Positions 54,611-63,511 of a stretch of DNA of 64,000 bases are shown one piece after another. A program made the translations under genes and the position numbers. The notes under the pieces were generated by a model, which did no database searches, was not told the origin of the DNA, and saw only the letters and a program-made list of their open reading frames with translations. The stretch is taken from positions 460,634 through 524,633 of the forward strand of contig NZ_LMMZ01000023.1 of NCBI RefSeq assembly GCF_001422885.1, written 5' to 3'. How positions within the stretch are numbered: position 1 is the first letter of the stretch; the number at the start of each line of letters is the position of its first letter. Source of the DNA: Methylobacterium sp. Leaf104. Lineage in GTDB: Bacteria; Pseudomonadota; Alphaproteobacteria; Rhizobiales; Beijerinckiaceae.

Positions 54611-55513
54611 ATGACCGGCACCCTCCCGCTTCGCGACGTCCTCCTCGCCCTGGCGGTGGTGGCCGTCTGGGGCACGAACTTCGTCGTGATCCGGATCGGG
54701 CTCGACCACCTGCCGCCACTGCTGTTCGCGGCGCTGCGCTTCGTGCTCGCCGCCCTGCCGGGCGTGTGGCTGCTGCGCCGTCCCGCCGTCCCGTGGCGCA
54801 ACCTCGCCAGCTACGGCCTGCTGATCGGGGCCGGACAATTCGGCCTGCTGTTCATCGCCATGCGCGGCCAGATCTCCCCCGGCCTCGCCTCCCTGGTGAT
54901 CCAGATCCAGGTCTTCTTCACCATCGGCCTCTCGATGCGCCTCACCGGCGAACGGGTGCCCGGCCACCAATGGGCGGCCCTCGGCCTCGCGGCGGCGGGC
55001 CTCGCCGTCATCGCCCTCCACACCGACGCCACCACGACGCCGCTGGGCCTCGGGCTCGTGGTCTGCGCCGCGGCGAGCTGGGCCGGCGGCAACATGGCGG
55101 CCAAGCGCAGCGGGGCGCGGTCGATGCTGCCCTACGTGGTCTGGGCGAGCCTGTTCTCGGCGCCGCCGCTCCTCGCCGCGTCGTTCGCCCTCGAGGGCTG
55201 GGAGGCCATCCGCGACGGCCTCTTGCGGGCCGACCGGGCGACCTGGGCCGCGGTGGCCTGGCAGTCGGTGGGCAACACCATGTTCGGCTACGCGGTCTGG
55301 GGCTGGCTGCTGTCGCGCCACCCCGCCGCCTTGATCACCCCGATGGCGCTGCTGGTGCCGCTCTTCGGCATGGGCGCCTCGGCCCTCTGGCTCGGCGAGC
55401 CGCTGCCGCCCTGGAAGCTCGGCGCCGCCGGCCTCGTCCTCGGCGGCCTCGCCCTCGGGCTGCTCTATCCGCGCTGGCGGGCGCGTGCGGCGGCCAGGAA
55501 TGGCCCGGCCTGA
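54611..55513 (+). CDS. EamA-family (drug/metabolite) transporter
   Basis: A 300-residue inner-membrane protein with about ten hydrophobic helices in two EamA repeats. The repeat starts are VLLALAVVAVWGTNFVVIRI and LGLGLVVCAAASWAGGNMAA. Sequence and length match the EamA/YdcZ-like exporters; E. coli EamA (YdeD) exports O-acetylserine and cysteine, but substrates vary widely. The ATG 54,611 is chosen because the residues upstream in frame are Arg-rich and overlap the terminator of the preceding operon. It converges on mobA with 19 bp between them. Confidence 0.88.
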   Translation: MTGTLPLRDVLLALAVVAVWGTNFVVIRIGLDHLPPLLFAALRFVLAALPGVWLLRRPAVPWRNLASYGLLIGAGQFGLLFIAMRGQISPGLASLVIQIQVFFTIGLSMRLTGERVPGHQWAALGLAAAGLAVIALHTDATTTPLGLGLVVCAAASWAGGNMAAKRSGARSMLPYVVWASLFSAPPLLAASFALEGWEAIRDGLLRADRATWAAVAWQSVGNTMFGYAVWGWLLSRHPAALITPMALLVPLFGMGASALWLGEPLPPWKLGAAGLVLGGLALGLLYPRWRARAAARNGPA

Positions 55514-55532
55514 GCGGCCCGACCCCGCCGTG

Positions 55533-56153
55533 TCAGGTGTCTCCGCGCGCGGCGAGGCGAGCCTCGGCGGCCGCCAGGTCGTCCGGCGCGTTGATGTTGG
55601 CGAAGGGGTCGTCGGGCTCCGCCGGCCAGGACACCGCCACCGCGCCGTGGCGCCTGAGGAAGGCGCCGACCCGGCGCTCGCCGCGGGCGACCAGGGCCTC
55701 GCGCAGATCCGCCCGCAGGGCCACCGGCCAGAGCGCCACCGTGAAGTGCTCGCGCCCGCCCGACGCCGCCATGGCGATGGCGTCGTCCCGCCCGACCGCT
55801 TCGGCGAGGCGGGTGACGAGGTCGACCGGCAGGAAGGGCGCATCGCCGGAGACGCTGGCGACGTGGCGCGTGGTCGGGTGGTGAGCCGCCGCGTGCTCCA
55901 GCCCGGCGAGGATACCGGCGAGCGGCCCCGGATGGTCGGCCACCCCGTCGGGCACGATCGCGCCCGGAAAATCGGGGAAGCGGCCCGGATCGCCGTTGGC
56001 GTTCAGGATCACGCCGGCCGCGCATTGCGGGGCGAAGCGGGCCAGCACCCGGTCGAGCAGGGTGCGGCCGCCGAGGCGCCGCAGGGGCTTGTCGCCCCCG
56101 CCCATGCGGCGCGCGAGCCCGCCGGCGAGGATCACGCCCAGCACCGGCGGCAT
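55533..56153 (-). CDS. mobA: Molybdenum cofactor guanylyltransferase
   Basis: A 206-residue nucleotidyltransferase that attaches GMP from GTP to molybdopterin to make bis-MGD. The GTP-binding start is GVILAGGLARRMGGGDKPLR, followed by the acidic metal site SGDAPFLP, close to the family GDxPFLP. It ends in the loop DDPFANINAPDDL (F-x-N-I-N-x-P-x-D-L). The bis-MGD would serve the formate dehydrogenase at 59,824 among others. It lies 6 bp after mrp on the same strand, so they are co-transcribed. Confidence 0.95.
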   Translation of the reverse strand: MPPVLGVILAGGLARRMGGGDKPLRRLGGRTLLDRVLARFAPQCAAGVILNANGDPGRFPDFPGAIVPDGVADHPGPLAGILAGLEHAAAHHPTTRHVASVSGDAPFLPVDLVTRLAEAVGRDDAIAMAASGGREHFTVALWPVALRADLREALVARGERRVGAFLRRHGAVAVSWPAEPDDPFANINAPDDLAAAEARLAARGDT

Positions 56154-56159
56154 CGGCGG

Positions 56160-57308
56160 TTACTCGATGACGATGCGGGGCGCCGCCCGCGGAGCCGGGC
56201 CGCCGGTCAGGTTGCCCCAGAGCTTGGCGGCGATGCCGCGATAGACCTGCGCGTGCGGCCCGTCGGGATCCACTGCCACCACCGGGCGGCCCGCATCCGA
56301 GGTCTCGCGGATCGTCATGTTCAGCGGCACCTCGCCGAGGAACGGCACCTCCAGCCGCTCGGCCTCGGCCCGCGCGCCGCCATGCCCGAAGATGTGGGAG
56401 GCCGTGCCGCAATGCGGGCAGATGAAGGTCGCCATGTTCTCGATGACGCCGAGGATCGGCACCGCGACCTTCCGGAACATCGTGACGCCGCGGCGCGCGT
56501 CGATGAGGGCCAGATCCTGCGGCGTCGAGACGATCACCGCCCCCGAGAGCGGGGTCGCCTGGGCCATGGTGAGCTGCGCGTCGCCGGTGCCGGGGGGCAT
56601 GTCGACCACGAGGACGTCGAGCTCGCCCCAGGCGACCTCGCGCAGCATCTGGGTGATGGCCGACTGCACCATCGGCCCGCGCCAGATCATCGCCGTCTCG
56701 GGTTCGATCAGGAAGCCGATCGACATCACCTTGATGCCGAAGCCCTCCATCGGCGCCAGCAGCCGCTCCTCGATGACGCGCGGCTTGCCCGACAGGCCGA
56801 ACAGCTTCGGCACCGAGGGGCCGTAGATGTCGGCATCGAGCAGGCCGACCTTCAGGCCCTGGGCCGAGAGGGCGAGGGCGAGGTTGCAGGCGGTCGTCGA
56901 CTTGCCGACGCCGCCCTTGCCGGAGGCGACGGCCACGATGTGGCGCACGCCCGGAAGGGCCGGGCCGGTCCGCGGCGGCGGCGGGGCGGCGAGACGGCCG
57001 GGGGCGGGCGGCTGCGGGGCCGCGGCCTGAGGGGCGTGCTGGGCCGGCTGGTTCGGGCCGCGCTCGGAGGTCAGGCTCGCGAAGACGCCGGAGACGCCGG
57101 GCGTGGCCAGGATCGCGCCCTCGGCCTGGCGCCGGATCGGCTCGAAGCGCTCGGCCTCGCTGGGGTCGATCAGGATCGAGAACATCACCCGGCTGGTCGG
57201 GTCGACCACCACCTGCGACAGGCGCCCGGAGGCGGGCAGGGTGGTGCCCGCGGCATCGACGGTCACGCTCGAGAGCACCTTCAGGACGTCGTCACGGGTG
57301 ATCGCCAA
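56160..57308 (-). CDS. mrp: Mrp/ApbC-family Fe-S cluster carrier ATPase
   Basis: A 382-residue P-loop NTPase. Residues ~1-90 are the MIP18/DUF59-like domain (VLKVLSSVTVDAAGTTLPAS). A ~35-residue Pro/Ala linker is followed by the ATPase with the deviant Walker A VASGKGGVGKSTTACNL. The C-terminal CPHC pair (FICPHCGTASH) binds a bridging [4Fe-4S] cluster in the dimer. It delivers Fe-S clusters to apo-proteins in the cytosol. It stands upstream of mobA and not far from the Fe-S formate dehydrogenase, a plausible client. Confidence 0.95.
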   Translation of the reverse strand: MAITRDDVLKVLSSVTVDAAGTTLPASGRLSQVVVDPTSRVMFSILIDPSEAERFEPIRRQAEGAILATPGVSGVFASLTSERGPNQPAQHAPQAAAPQPPAPGRLAAPPPPRTGPALPGVRHIVAVASGKGGVGKSTTACNLALALSAQGLKVGLLDADIYGPSVPKLFGLSGKPRVIEERLLAPMEGFGIKVMSIGFLIEPETAMIWRGPMVQSAITQMLREVAWGELDVLVVDMPPGTGDAQLTMAQATPLSGAVIVSTPQDLALIDARRGVTMFRKVAVPILGVIENMATFICPHCGTASHIFGHGGARAEAERLEVPFLGEVPLNMTIRETSDAGRPVVAVDPDGPHAQVYRGIAAKLWGNLTGGPAPRAAPRIVIE

Positions 57309-57775
57309 GGTTCGGGCTCCTGGCCGCGTCCGGCCGGGGGCCGAGGCGCGGCGTCACTTCGGGGATCGCGGATGCCGCGGCCCCGGCCGGGCCGCGCGCG
57401 ACGAACCCATGCGACAGCACAGGCCGTGACGGAGCGCAAGCGCTTCCCCCACCTGCCGGGGGCGAGACCCCTCGTCGCGGCAGGTGTCCCGACCGATCCG
57501 GGCGGCCCGGACGACGCGCCCCGATTTCGATCAATTCGTTCAGATTCCGGTAGGCATGAGTCGAGGGGAGGGGCGGCGCCTTGCGTCCGCCGGGCCGTCC
57601 GCGACGTTCGGTGCAACACGAAGAGGACGCCCACCGGCGGCCTCGACCGCCGCAGGATCCCTCCACCGTGCCCCCCTGGTTCCGCCTGCCACCCTGGTTT
57701 CGCTCCCGGTCTCCGGCACCCGCTCGGGCGCCGAGGCCCCGCCCGCGCGGTGAGGTCGCCGATCGCGACCTGACC
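57309..57775. other. Intergenic region between divergent mrp and GGDEF genes
   Basis: About 465 bp. The open frames are Pro/Arg-rich. It contains a short direct repeat (CACCCTGGTTTCG-like, ~57,667-57,700) and would hold the promoters of both flanking genes, but none can be placed securely. Confidence 0.4.
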
Positions 57776-59059
57776 ATGAGCCCGTATCTCCTGCGCTTCT
57801 CCCGGCCGGTCTCGGCCCGCTACGAGATCGACACCGGCCGGGAGCGGGCGCTTCACCTGCGCCGCACGATCCTGATCGGGCTCGTGTTCCACAACGCCTA
57901 CAACCTGACGACCGCCCTGCTGATGCCCGACATGCTGCCCCTGGCGCTGGCCCTGCGGCTGTTCCTGGTCACGCCGCTCGGCCTGCTGCTGGCCTGGTCG
58001 GTCACCCGGATGCCGGGTCCGCGGCGCGAGCGCATGGTCACGGCCACGATGCTGCTGGTCACCGCGGTGCCGATCCTGCTGTTCAGCCTGGAGCGGGAGG
58101 CGATGAGCGCCATCTGCTACATCGAGTACCCGCTGATGATGGTGTTCGCCACCATGATGCTGGTGCTGCGCTTCCCCCACGCGCTGATCCTCACCGGCCT
58201 CAGCGCGGCGGCCTCCTTCGTCAGCATCGCCCTGCGGGTCGACCTGCCCACCGAGCTCGCCCTCTGCCTGGCGTTCCAGACCGTGGCCGGCGCCTTCTTC
58301 GTCCTCTACGGCAACCACCAGATCGAGGGCGTGCGGCGGCGCTCCTACCTGGTCTCCCTGCGGGAGATCCTGCGCTCGGCCGGCCTCGAGCAGGACCGGC
58401 GCGTGCTCACCGCGCTGTCGGAGACGGACGCCCTCACCGGCCTCGCCAACCGCCGCGCCCTCGACGGCGCCCTGTCCGCCACGGCCGGCGACGCGCGCGG
58501 CCTCGCCCTGCTGATGATCGACGTCGACCACTTCAAGCGCTTCAACGACGCCTACGGCCACCCGGCCGGCGATGCCTGCCTGCGCCGGATCGCCGAGGCT
58601 CTGGCGGGGGAGACGCGCGGCGGGCGGGACTGCGTCGCCCGCTACGGCGGGGAGGAATTCTCCGTGCTGATGCGCGGCTGCGACGATCGCGCCGTCGCCC
58701 GGGTGGTCCGGCGCCTGCGCGCGGGCATCGCCGCCCTGGAGATCCCGCACGCGGCGCGGGGCGACGGCGAGCCCTTCGTCACCGTGAGCATCGGCGTCGC
58801 CGTGGCCCCGGCCGGACGCACGACGTCCCCGTCCGAGCTCCTGGCCGAGGCGGATGCCGCCCTCTACGAGGCCAAGGGGCAGGGCCGGAACCGCCACGTC
58901 GTCCGCGTGGTCGACGGGGCGGCCGTGCTCCTCCACGACCGCCGCCTCGGCCGGCTCGGCGCCCTGCGCCGCAAACCGGCCCGCCCGGCCGCCCAGGGCG
59001 GGTCCGCGCTGCCCCCGGCGGCGCGCCTCTCCGAAACCAATGCGGCCCTGGCTCGTTGA
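57776..59059 (+). CDS. Membrane-bound GGDEF-domain protein (probable diguanylate cyclase)
   Basis: A 427-residue protein. Residues ~30-185 hold about six membrane helices (for example TTALLMPDMLPLALALRLFL). A short coiled linker leads to the GGDEF domain (~215-375) with RYGGEEFSVLM as the active-site GG(D/E)EF, preceded by DVDHFKRFNDAYGH, the metal and GTP site. The I-site position RxxD reads G-G-R-D, so product inhibition is probably weakened. It synthesises c-di-GMP from two GTP if active. The start ATG 57,776 follows a weak ribosome binding site; the C-terminal ~50 residues are low-complexity. Confidence 0.88.
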   Translation: MSPYLLRFSRPVSARYEIDTGRERALHLRRTILIGLVFHNAYNLTTALLMPDMLPLALALRLFLVTPLGLLLAWSVTRMPGPRRERMVTATMLLVTAVPILLFSLEREAMSAICYIEYPLMMVFATMMLVLRFPHALILTGLSAAASFVSIALRVDLPTELALCLAFQTVAGAFFVLYGNHQIEGVRRRSYLVSLREILRSAGLEQDRRVLTALSETDALTGLANRRALDGALSATAGDARGLALLMIDVDHFKRFNDAYGHPAGDACLRRIAEALAGETRGGRDCVARYGGEEFSVLMRGCDDRAVARVVRRLRAGIAALEIPHAARGDGEPFVTVSIGVAVAPAGRTTSPSELLAEADAALYEAKGQGRNRHVVRVVDGAAVLLHDRRLGRLGALRRKPARPAAQGGSALPPAARLSETNAALAR

Positions 59060-59124
59060 GCACACGATCCGGCCGCCGATCGCCGCGCCGGAAAGCCATT
59101 CGTCGAGTTGGAGACTGCAATCCC

Positions 59125-59628
59125 ATGCACCAGGGCAACCACCGCGACCACGAGGGCGCCAAGAAGCTGTTCGCCCTCATCAAGGACGTCAAGGTCGCGA
59201 TGATGACCACCGCCGACCAGGACGGGAAGCTCTACAGCCGCCCGATGTGGTGCCAGGAGGCGGACGAGAACGGCGACCTGTGGTTCTTCACCAAGCTGCA
59301 CTCCCCGAAGACCGCCGAGATCAGCAAGGACAACCAGATCAACCTCGCCTACTCGGATCCGTCGAGCCAGACCTACGTCTCGATCGCCGGCAAGGCCGAG
59401 ATCGTCACCGACCAGGCGATCATCAACGACAAGTGGAGCGAGAGCCTGAAGACCTGGTTCCCCAACGGCAAGGACGATTCCGAGGTCGCCCTCCTGCGCG
59501 TCCACCCCGAGAAGGGCGAGTACTGGGACAGCCCGAACGCGACGATGCTGCACATCTACGGCTACGTGAAGGCCGCGCTGACCGGCGAGTCGCCCAAGAC
59601 CGAGACCAAGAAGGTCGACCTCGCCTGA
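59125..59628 (+). CDS. Pyridoxamine 5'-phosphate oxidase-like protein (general stress protein 26 type)
   Basis: A 167-residue split-barrel flavin-binding protein. Family landmarks are KVAMMTTADQDGKLYSRPMW and DLWFFTKLHSPKTAEI (FMN-phosphate contact), then the core KDNQINLAYSDPSSQTYVSI and a C-terminal WDSPNATMLHIYGYVKA. Members of this general-stress-26 group bind FMN or F420-like flavin; their reactions are mostly unknown. GGAG lies 12 nt before the ATG 59,125. It is convergent with the formate dehydrogenase gene and followed by a terminator with TTTCGTT. Confidence 0.88.
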   Translation: MHQGNHRDHEGAKKLFALIKDVKVAMMTTADQDGKLYSRPMWCQEADENGDLWFFTKLHSPKTAEISKDNQINLAYSDPSSQTYVSIAGKAEIVTDQAIINDKWSESLKTWFPNGKDDSEVALLRVHPEKGEYWDSPNATMLHIYGYVKAALTGESPKTETKKVDLA

Positions 59629-59649
59629 ACCTCCGGTCCGGAGTTTCCG

Positions 59650-59688
59650 GAGGGCGGCGTGCCGAGGGGCGCGCCGCCCTCTTTCGTT
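59650..59688 (+). terminator. Rho-independent terminator after the stress-26-like gene
   Basis: GAGGGCGGCG and CGCCGCCCTC form a 10-bp stem around a 12-nt loop, followed by TTTCGTT. It starts 22 bp after the stop codon, on the plus strand. Confidence 0.75.
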
Positions 59689-59823
59689 CGGCGGGTCGAT
59701 CGCACGGACCTGCCTCGCTCCGGCGATCCGCCCGCGAGGCGCCGGTCGTTCCGGGACCGGCCCGGAGCCCGAGACGGGTCCGGGCCGACGCAGCGGGCGC
59801 GGCCTGGCCGAGGGGCGGCGCCC

Positions 59824-61986
59824 TCAATTCGCCCGGGCGACCTCGACGAGGTTGTCCGAGAAGGACGGCGCGTGGCCCATGTCGGTGAAGGCCCCCGACG
59901 AGATGCTGTTGACCGTGCCCTCGTTGAGCTGGCGCCAGTAACCCAGCGTCGCGACCACGATGCCGGCCTTCACGTCGTCGGTGATGCGCGCCACGCCCTT
60001 GAAGGCGCCGCGGTCGTTGGCGACCTGGACCTTGTCGCCGTCCCGGATGCCGCGGGCGTCGGCGTCGGCCTGGCTGATCATCACGAACTGCTCGCCCTGG
60101 CCCTTCTGCTTGTCCTCCATGTTCGCGTAGCAGGAGTTCAGGAAGTAGTGGCTTTTCGGCGAGACGATGTTGAGCGGGAAGCGCTTGGCCAGTTCCGGGT
60201 CGTTGGCGTGGGATTCCCGCGGGCCGAGGTAGTCGGGCAGCGGGTCGAGCGCCTCGCCGGGCTGGAAGCCCTCGTACATCTGACGGAACGGCGGGGCGAC
60301 GAAGTTCGTGGCGCCCTCGACCTTGAGCATGCACTTGCCGGTCGGCGTCGGGAAGTTGCCCTCCTTATGTGGCGCCCGGTCGTCCGGCGTGCCGACCTTG
60401 AGGCGGGCGAAGCCGTGCTCGCGCATGTACTGGAGATCGATGCCCTCGCAGGCCGGCGCGTTCCAGTCGACGTAGTGCTCCAGGCACTCCGTGTCGGTCC
60501 ACTTGAAGTTCTCTTCCTCGAAGCCGAGCCGGGCCGCGAGCTGGCGGAAGATCTCGTTGTTCGGGATCGCCTCGCCCGGCGCGTCCGCGCACTTGGTGTT
60601 GTAGGTCAGGTAGAGATGGCCCCAGGACAGGATCATGTCCTCCATCTCCGCGCCCATCGTGGCCGGGAGCAGGATGTCGGCGTAGGAGGCGGTGTCCGAG
60701 ATGAAGTGCTCGGCCGAGACCATGAACAGGTCCTCGCGCATCAGCCCCTCGACGATCTTGTCGGTCTCGGGCGCCTGCGTGACCGGGTTCGAGTTCCAGC
60801 ACATCATCGACAGGATCGGCGGGTCGAGCTTCAGCTCGCCGGTGAGGGCGCGTCCGATCTGCAGGTTCGAGACGACGCGGGTGCCCTCGGGGATCAGGTC
60901 GGGCCGGCACATCACGTCGAACTTGTAGGGGTGCTCCCAGACGCCGAACTGGGTGACGCCGCCGCCGACATGGCGCCAGGCACCGGTCAGCGCCGGAATG
61001 CAGGTGACCGCCCGGATGGTCTGGCCGCCGCCGTAGTGGCGCTCCAGGGCGACGCCCATGCGGATCGCGGCCGGCTGCGCGGTGGCGAGTTCGCGAGCGA
61101 GGGTGCGGATGTCCTCGGCCGGGACGCCTGTGACCGCGGCGGCCCACTCGGGCGTCCGGGTGCTGGCGCGCTCCTTCAGCTCCTCGAAGCCGACGGTGTG
61201 ATTGTCGACGTAGTCCTGGTCGACCAGGCCCTGTTCGATGATCGAATTGATCAGCGCCATGGCGAGCGCGCCGTCCGTGCCGGGCTTCGGGGCGATGTGC
61301 CAGTCGGCCGCCTTGGCGGTGCGCGAGGCGTAGGTGTCGATCACGACGACCTTGGCGCCCTTCTTCTGGGCGTCCTTGACGATGGCCCAGTGGTGCAGGT
61401 TCGTGCTGACCGAGTTGCAGGCCCAGATGACGATGTACTTGGAATGGATGTAGCTGTCCGGGTCGAGCCCGGCGGTCGGGCCGACCGTCAGCAGCCACGC
61501 CGTGCAGGAGCCCTCGCCGCAGAAGGTGCGCTCCATGACCGTGGCGCCCATCCGGTTGAAGAACGCGTCGCCGCCGTTCAGCCCGTGCACGAGGCCCTGG
61601 TTGCCGAGATAGCTGTAGGGCGCGATGGCCTGCGGCCCGTACTGATCGATGATCGCCTTCCAGCGGGTCACGATGGTGTCGAGCGCCTCGTCCCAGCTGA
61701 TCCGCTCGAACTGCTTGGAGCCCTTCGGCCCGACGCGCTTCATCGGGTAGAGCAGCCGGTCCGGATGGTAGTGGCGCTTCTCGTAGTCCTTCAGCTTCAC
61801 GCAGAGGCCGCCCCGGGTCATCGGGTGGTCCGGGTTGCCGCGCACGCCGAGCAGCTCCCCGTCCTTGACCTCGAACAGCATCGAGCAGGTGTCCGGGCAA
61901 TCGTGCGGACAACCGCCGAAGAAGGTCTCGGTCAGGCTCTCGGCCTGAGCGACGAGCAGGGAATCGGGCTTGACGATCTCGTTCAT
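59824..61986 (-). CDS. fdh4A: Molybdopterin-dependent formate dehydrogenase (Fdh4A-like)
   Basis: A 720-residue bis-MGD oxidoreductase. The N-terminal [4Fe-4S] cluster motif is C26-x3-C30-x3-C34-x27-C62 in GGCPHDCPDTCS, and the molybdopterin domains follow, with ERTFCGEGSCTAWLL in the region that normally carries the metal-ligand Cys. The C-terminal MopB domain starts near residue 600. There is no Tat signal, so it works in the cytosol. Layout and length fit the Fdh4A type I recall from Methylobacterium extorquens, where it oxidises formate to CO2; I could not compare sequences. No electron-transfer subunit lies beside it. It is divergent from pncB. Confidence 0.85.
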   Translation of the reverse strand: MNEIVKPDSLLVAQAESLTETFFGGCPHDCPDTCSMLFEVKDGELLGVRGNPDHPMTRGGLCVKLKDYEKRHYHPDRLLYPMKRVGPKGSKQFERISWDEALDTIVTRWKAIIDQYGPQAIAPYSYLGNQGLVHGLNGGDAFFNRMGATVMERTFCGEGSCTAWLLTVGPTAGLDPDSYIHSKYIVIWACNSVSTNLHHWAIVKDAQKKGAKVVVIDTYASRTAKAADWHIAPKPGTDGALAMALINSIIEQGLVDQDYVDNHTVGFEELKERASTRTPEWAAAVTGVPAEDIRTLARELATAQPAAIRMGVALERHYGGGQTIRAVTCIPALTGAWRHVGGGVTQFGVWEHPYKFDVMCRPDLIPEGTRVVSNLQIGRALTGELKLDPPILSMMCWNSNPVTQAPETDKIVEGLMREDLFMVSAEHFISDTASYADILLPATMGAEMEDMILSWGHLYLTYNTKCADAPGEAIPNNEIFRQLAARLGFEEENFKWTDTECLEHYVDWNAPACEGIDLQYMREHGFARLKVGTPDDRAPHKEGNFPTPTGKCMLKVEGATNFVAPPFRQMYEGFQPGEALDPLPDYLGPRESHANDPELAKRFPLNIVSPKSHYFLNSCYANMEDKQKGQGEQFVMISQADADARGIRDGDKVQVANDRGAFKGVARITDDVKAGIVVATLGYWRQLNEGTVNSISSGAFTDMGHAPSFSDNLVEVARAN

Positions 61987-62211
61987 GGTTCCTCCACGGC
62001 CGAGCGTCCCGTCTTATTGTTCCTGACGGGCCGGCCCGGTGCCCGGGCAGGATGCACTTAAGTGCGAACAATTCCAAATTACGTTTCGGCGAAGACGGGC
62101 TCGCGCTCGAAGCACCATCCGCGTCGACCGATTGACTCGACCCGCGCTGCCATGCGCCTCTGCGGCCGCACGGGCGCCGGGAGCGCCCGCAGAGGGGCCG
62201 TGATCCGAACC

Positions 62212-63504
62212 ATGCTCGATCTCGCCACGCGGGTGTACAACCACAGCTTCAAGATCGACCCGATCGTCCGGTCGCTGCTCGACACGGACTTCTACAAGCT
62301 CCTGATGGCGCAGACGATCTTCCGCCGCCATCGCGACGCCCGCGTCACCTTCGGCATCCAGAACCGCTCGCGGCAGGTGCGGCTGGCCGAGTTCGTCGAT
62401 GCCGGCGAATTGCGCGAGCAGCTCGACCATGCCCGCTCGGTGCGCCTGAGCCGGGGCGAATCCACCTGGCTGCGCGGCAACACCTTCTACGGGCAGCGCC
62501 AGATGTTCTCGGCCGACTTCATGGACTGGCTCGAGGAGTTCCGCCTGCCGGACTACGAATTGGAGGCCCGGGACGGGCAGTACGTCCTGACCTTCCACGG
62601 CCCCTGGCTCGAGACCACCATGTGGGAGGTGCCGGCGCTGGCCATCCTCAACGAGCTGCGCACGCGGGGCGTGGTGCGCCACCTCGGCAAGCTCGACCTG
62701 CAGGTGCTCTACGCCCGGGCCATGACTCGGGTCTGGGAGAAGATCGAGCGGCTGCAGCGCCTGCCCGGCCTCTCCATCGCGGATTTCGGGACCCGGCGCC
62801 GCCACGGCTTCCTCTGGCAGGACTGGTGCGTCGAGGCCATGCACGAGGCCCTGGGCAACCGCTTCCTCGGCACCTCGAACTGCCTGATCGCCCTGCGCCG
62901 CGAGGTCGAGGCCGTGGGCACCAACGCCCACGAGCTGCCGATGGTCTACGCGGCGCTGGCCGACGACGATGCGGGCCTCGCCCGCGCCCCCTATGACGTG
63001 CTGGCCGACTGGCAGCAGGATTACGCCGGCAACCTCCTGGTGATGCTGCCCGACACCTACGGCACCACGGGCTTCCTGCGCCACGCCCCCGACTGGATGA
63101 ATGCCTGGACCGGCATCCGCATCGACTCGAAGGAGCCGATCGCCGGCGGCGAGGAGGCCATCGCCTGGTGGCGCTCGCGCGGCTCGGACCCGCGCGAAAA
63201 GCTCGCGATCTTCTCCGACGGGCTCGACATCGACACCATCGAGGCGATCCACGCCCATTTCCACGGCCGGATGCGGATCGGCTACGGCTGGGGCACGCTG
63301 CTCACCAACGATTTCCGCGGCCTGGTGCCGGACGGCCGCCTCGACCCGATCTCCATCGTCTGCAAGGTGATCGCCGCCGACGGCCGGCCCACCGTGAAGA
63401 TCTCCGACAACCCGTCCAAGGCGATCGGCCCGGCCGAGGAGATCGCGCGCTACACCCGCGTCTTCGGCGACGTGGGCCAGGCGGCGATGCCGGTGGTGGT
63501 CTGA
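62212..63504 (+). CDS. pncB: Nicotinate phosphoribosyltransferase
   Basis: A 430-residue enzyme of NAD salvage that makes nicotinate mononucleotide from nicotinate, PRPP and ATP. It has the N-terminal [14 protein letters not shown], the phosphorylatable-His region [13 protein letters not shown] (the residue after R-R-R is His), and the PRPP-binding [16 protein letters not shown]. The start ATG 62,212 gives the family's usual N-terminus; the upstream frame reads as unconserved. The gene is convergent with the Cache-domain gene that ends 8 bp downstream and divergent from the formate dehydrogenase gene. Confidence 0.96.
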   Translation: MLDLATRVYNHSFKIDPIVRSLLDTDFYKLLMAQTIFRRHRDARVTFGIQNRSRQVRLAEFVDAGELREQLDHARSVRLSRGESTWLRGNTFYGQRQMFSADFMDWLEEFRLPDYELEARDGQYVLTFHGPWLETTMWEVPALAILNELRTRGVVRHLGKLDLQVLYARAMTRVWEKIERLQRLPGLSIADFGTRRRHGFLWQDWCVEAMHEALGNRFLGTSNCLIALRREVEAVGTNAHELPMVYAALADDDAGLARAPYDVLADWQQDYAGNLLVMLPDTYGTTGFLRHAPDWMNAWTGIRIDSKEPIAGGEEAIAWWRSRGSDPREKLAIFSDGLDIDTIEAIHAHFHGRMRIGYGWGTLLTNDFRGLVPDGRLDPISIVCKVIAADGRPTVKISDNPSKAIGPAEEIARYTRVFGDVGQAAMPVVV

Positions 63505-63511
63505 ACGGGGT

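Noticed and set aside
57581..57775. N-terminal extension of the GGDEF protein
   Set aside because: The in-frame upstream residues are low-complexity Pro/Arg with no family match, so the ATG at 57,776 is kept.
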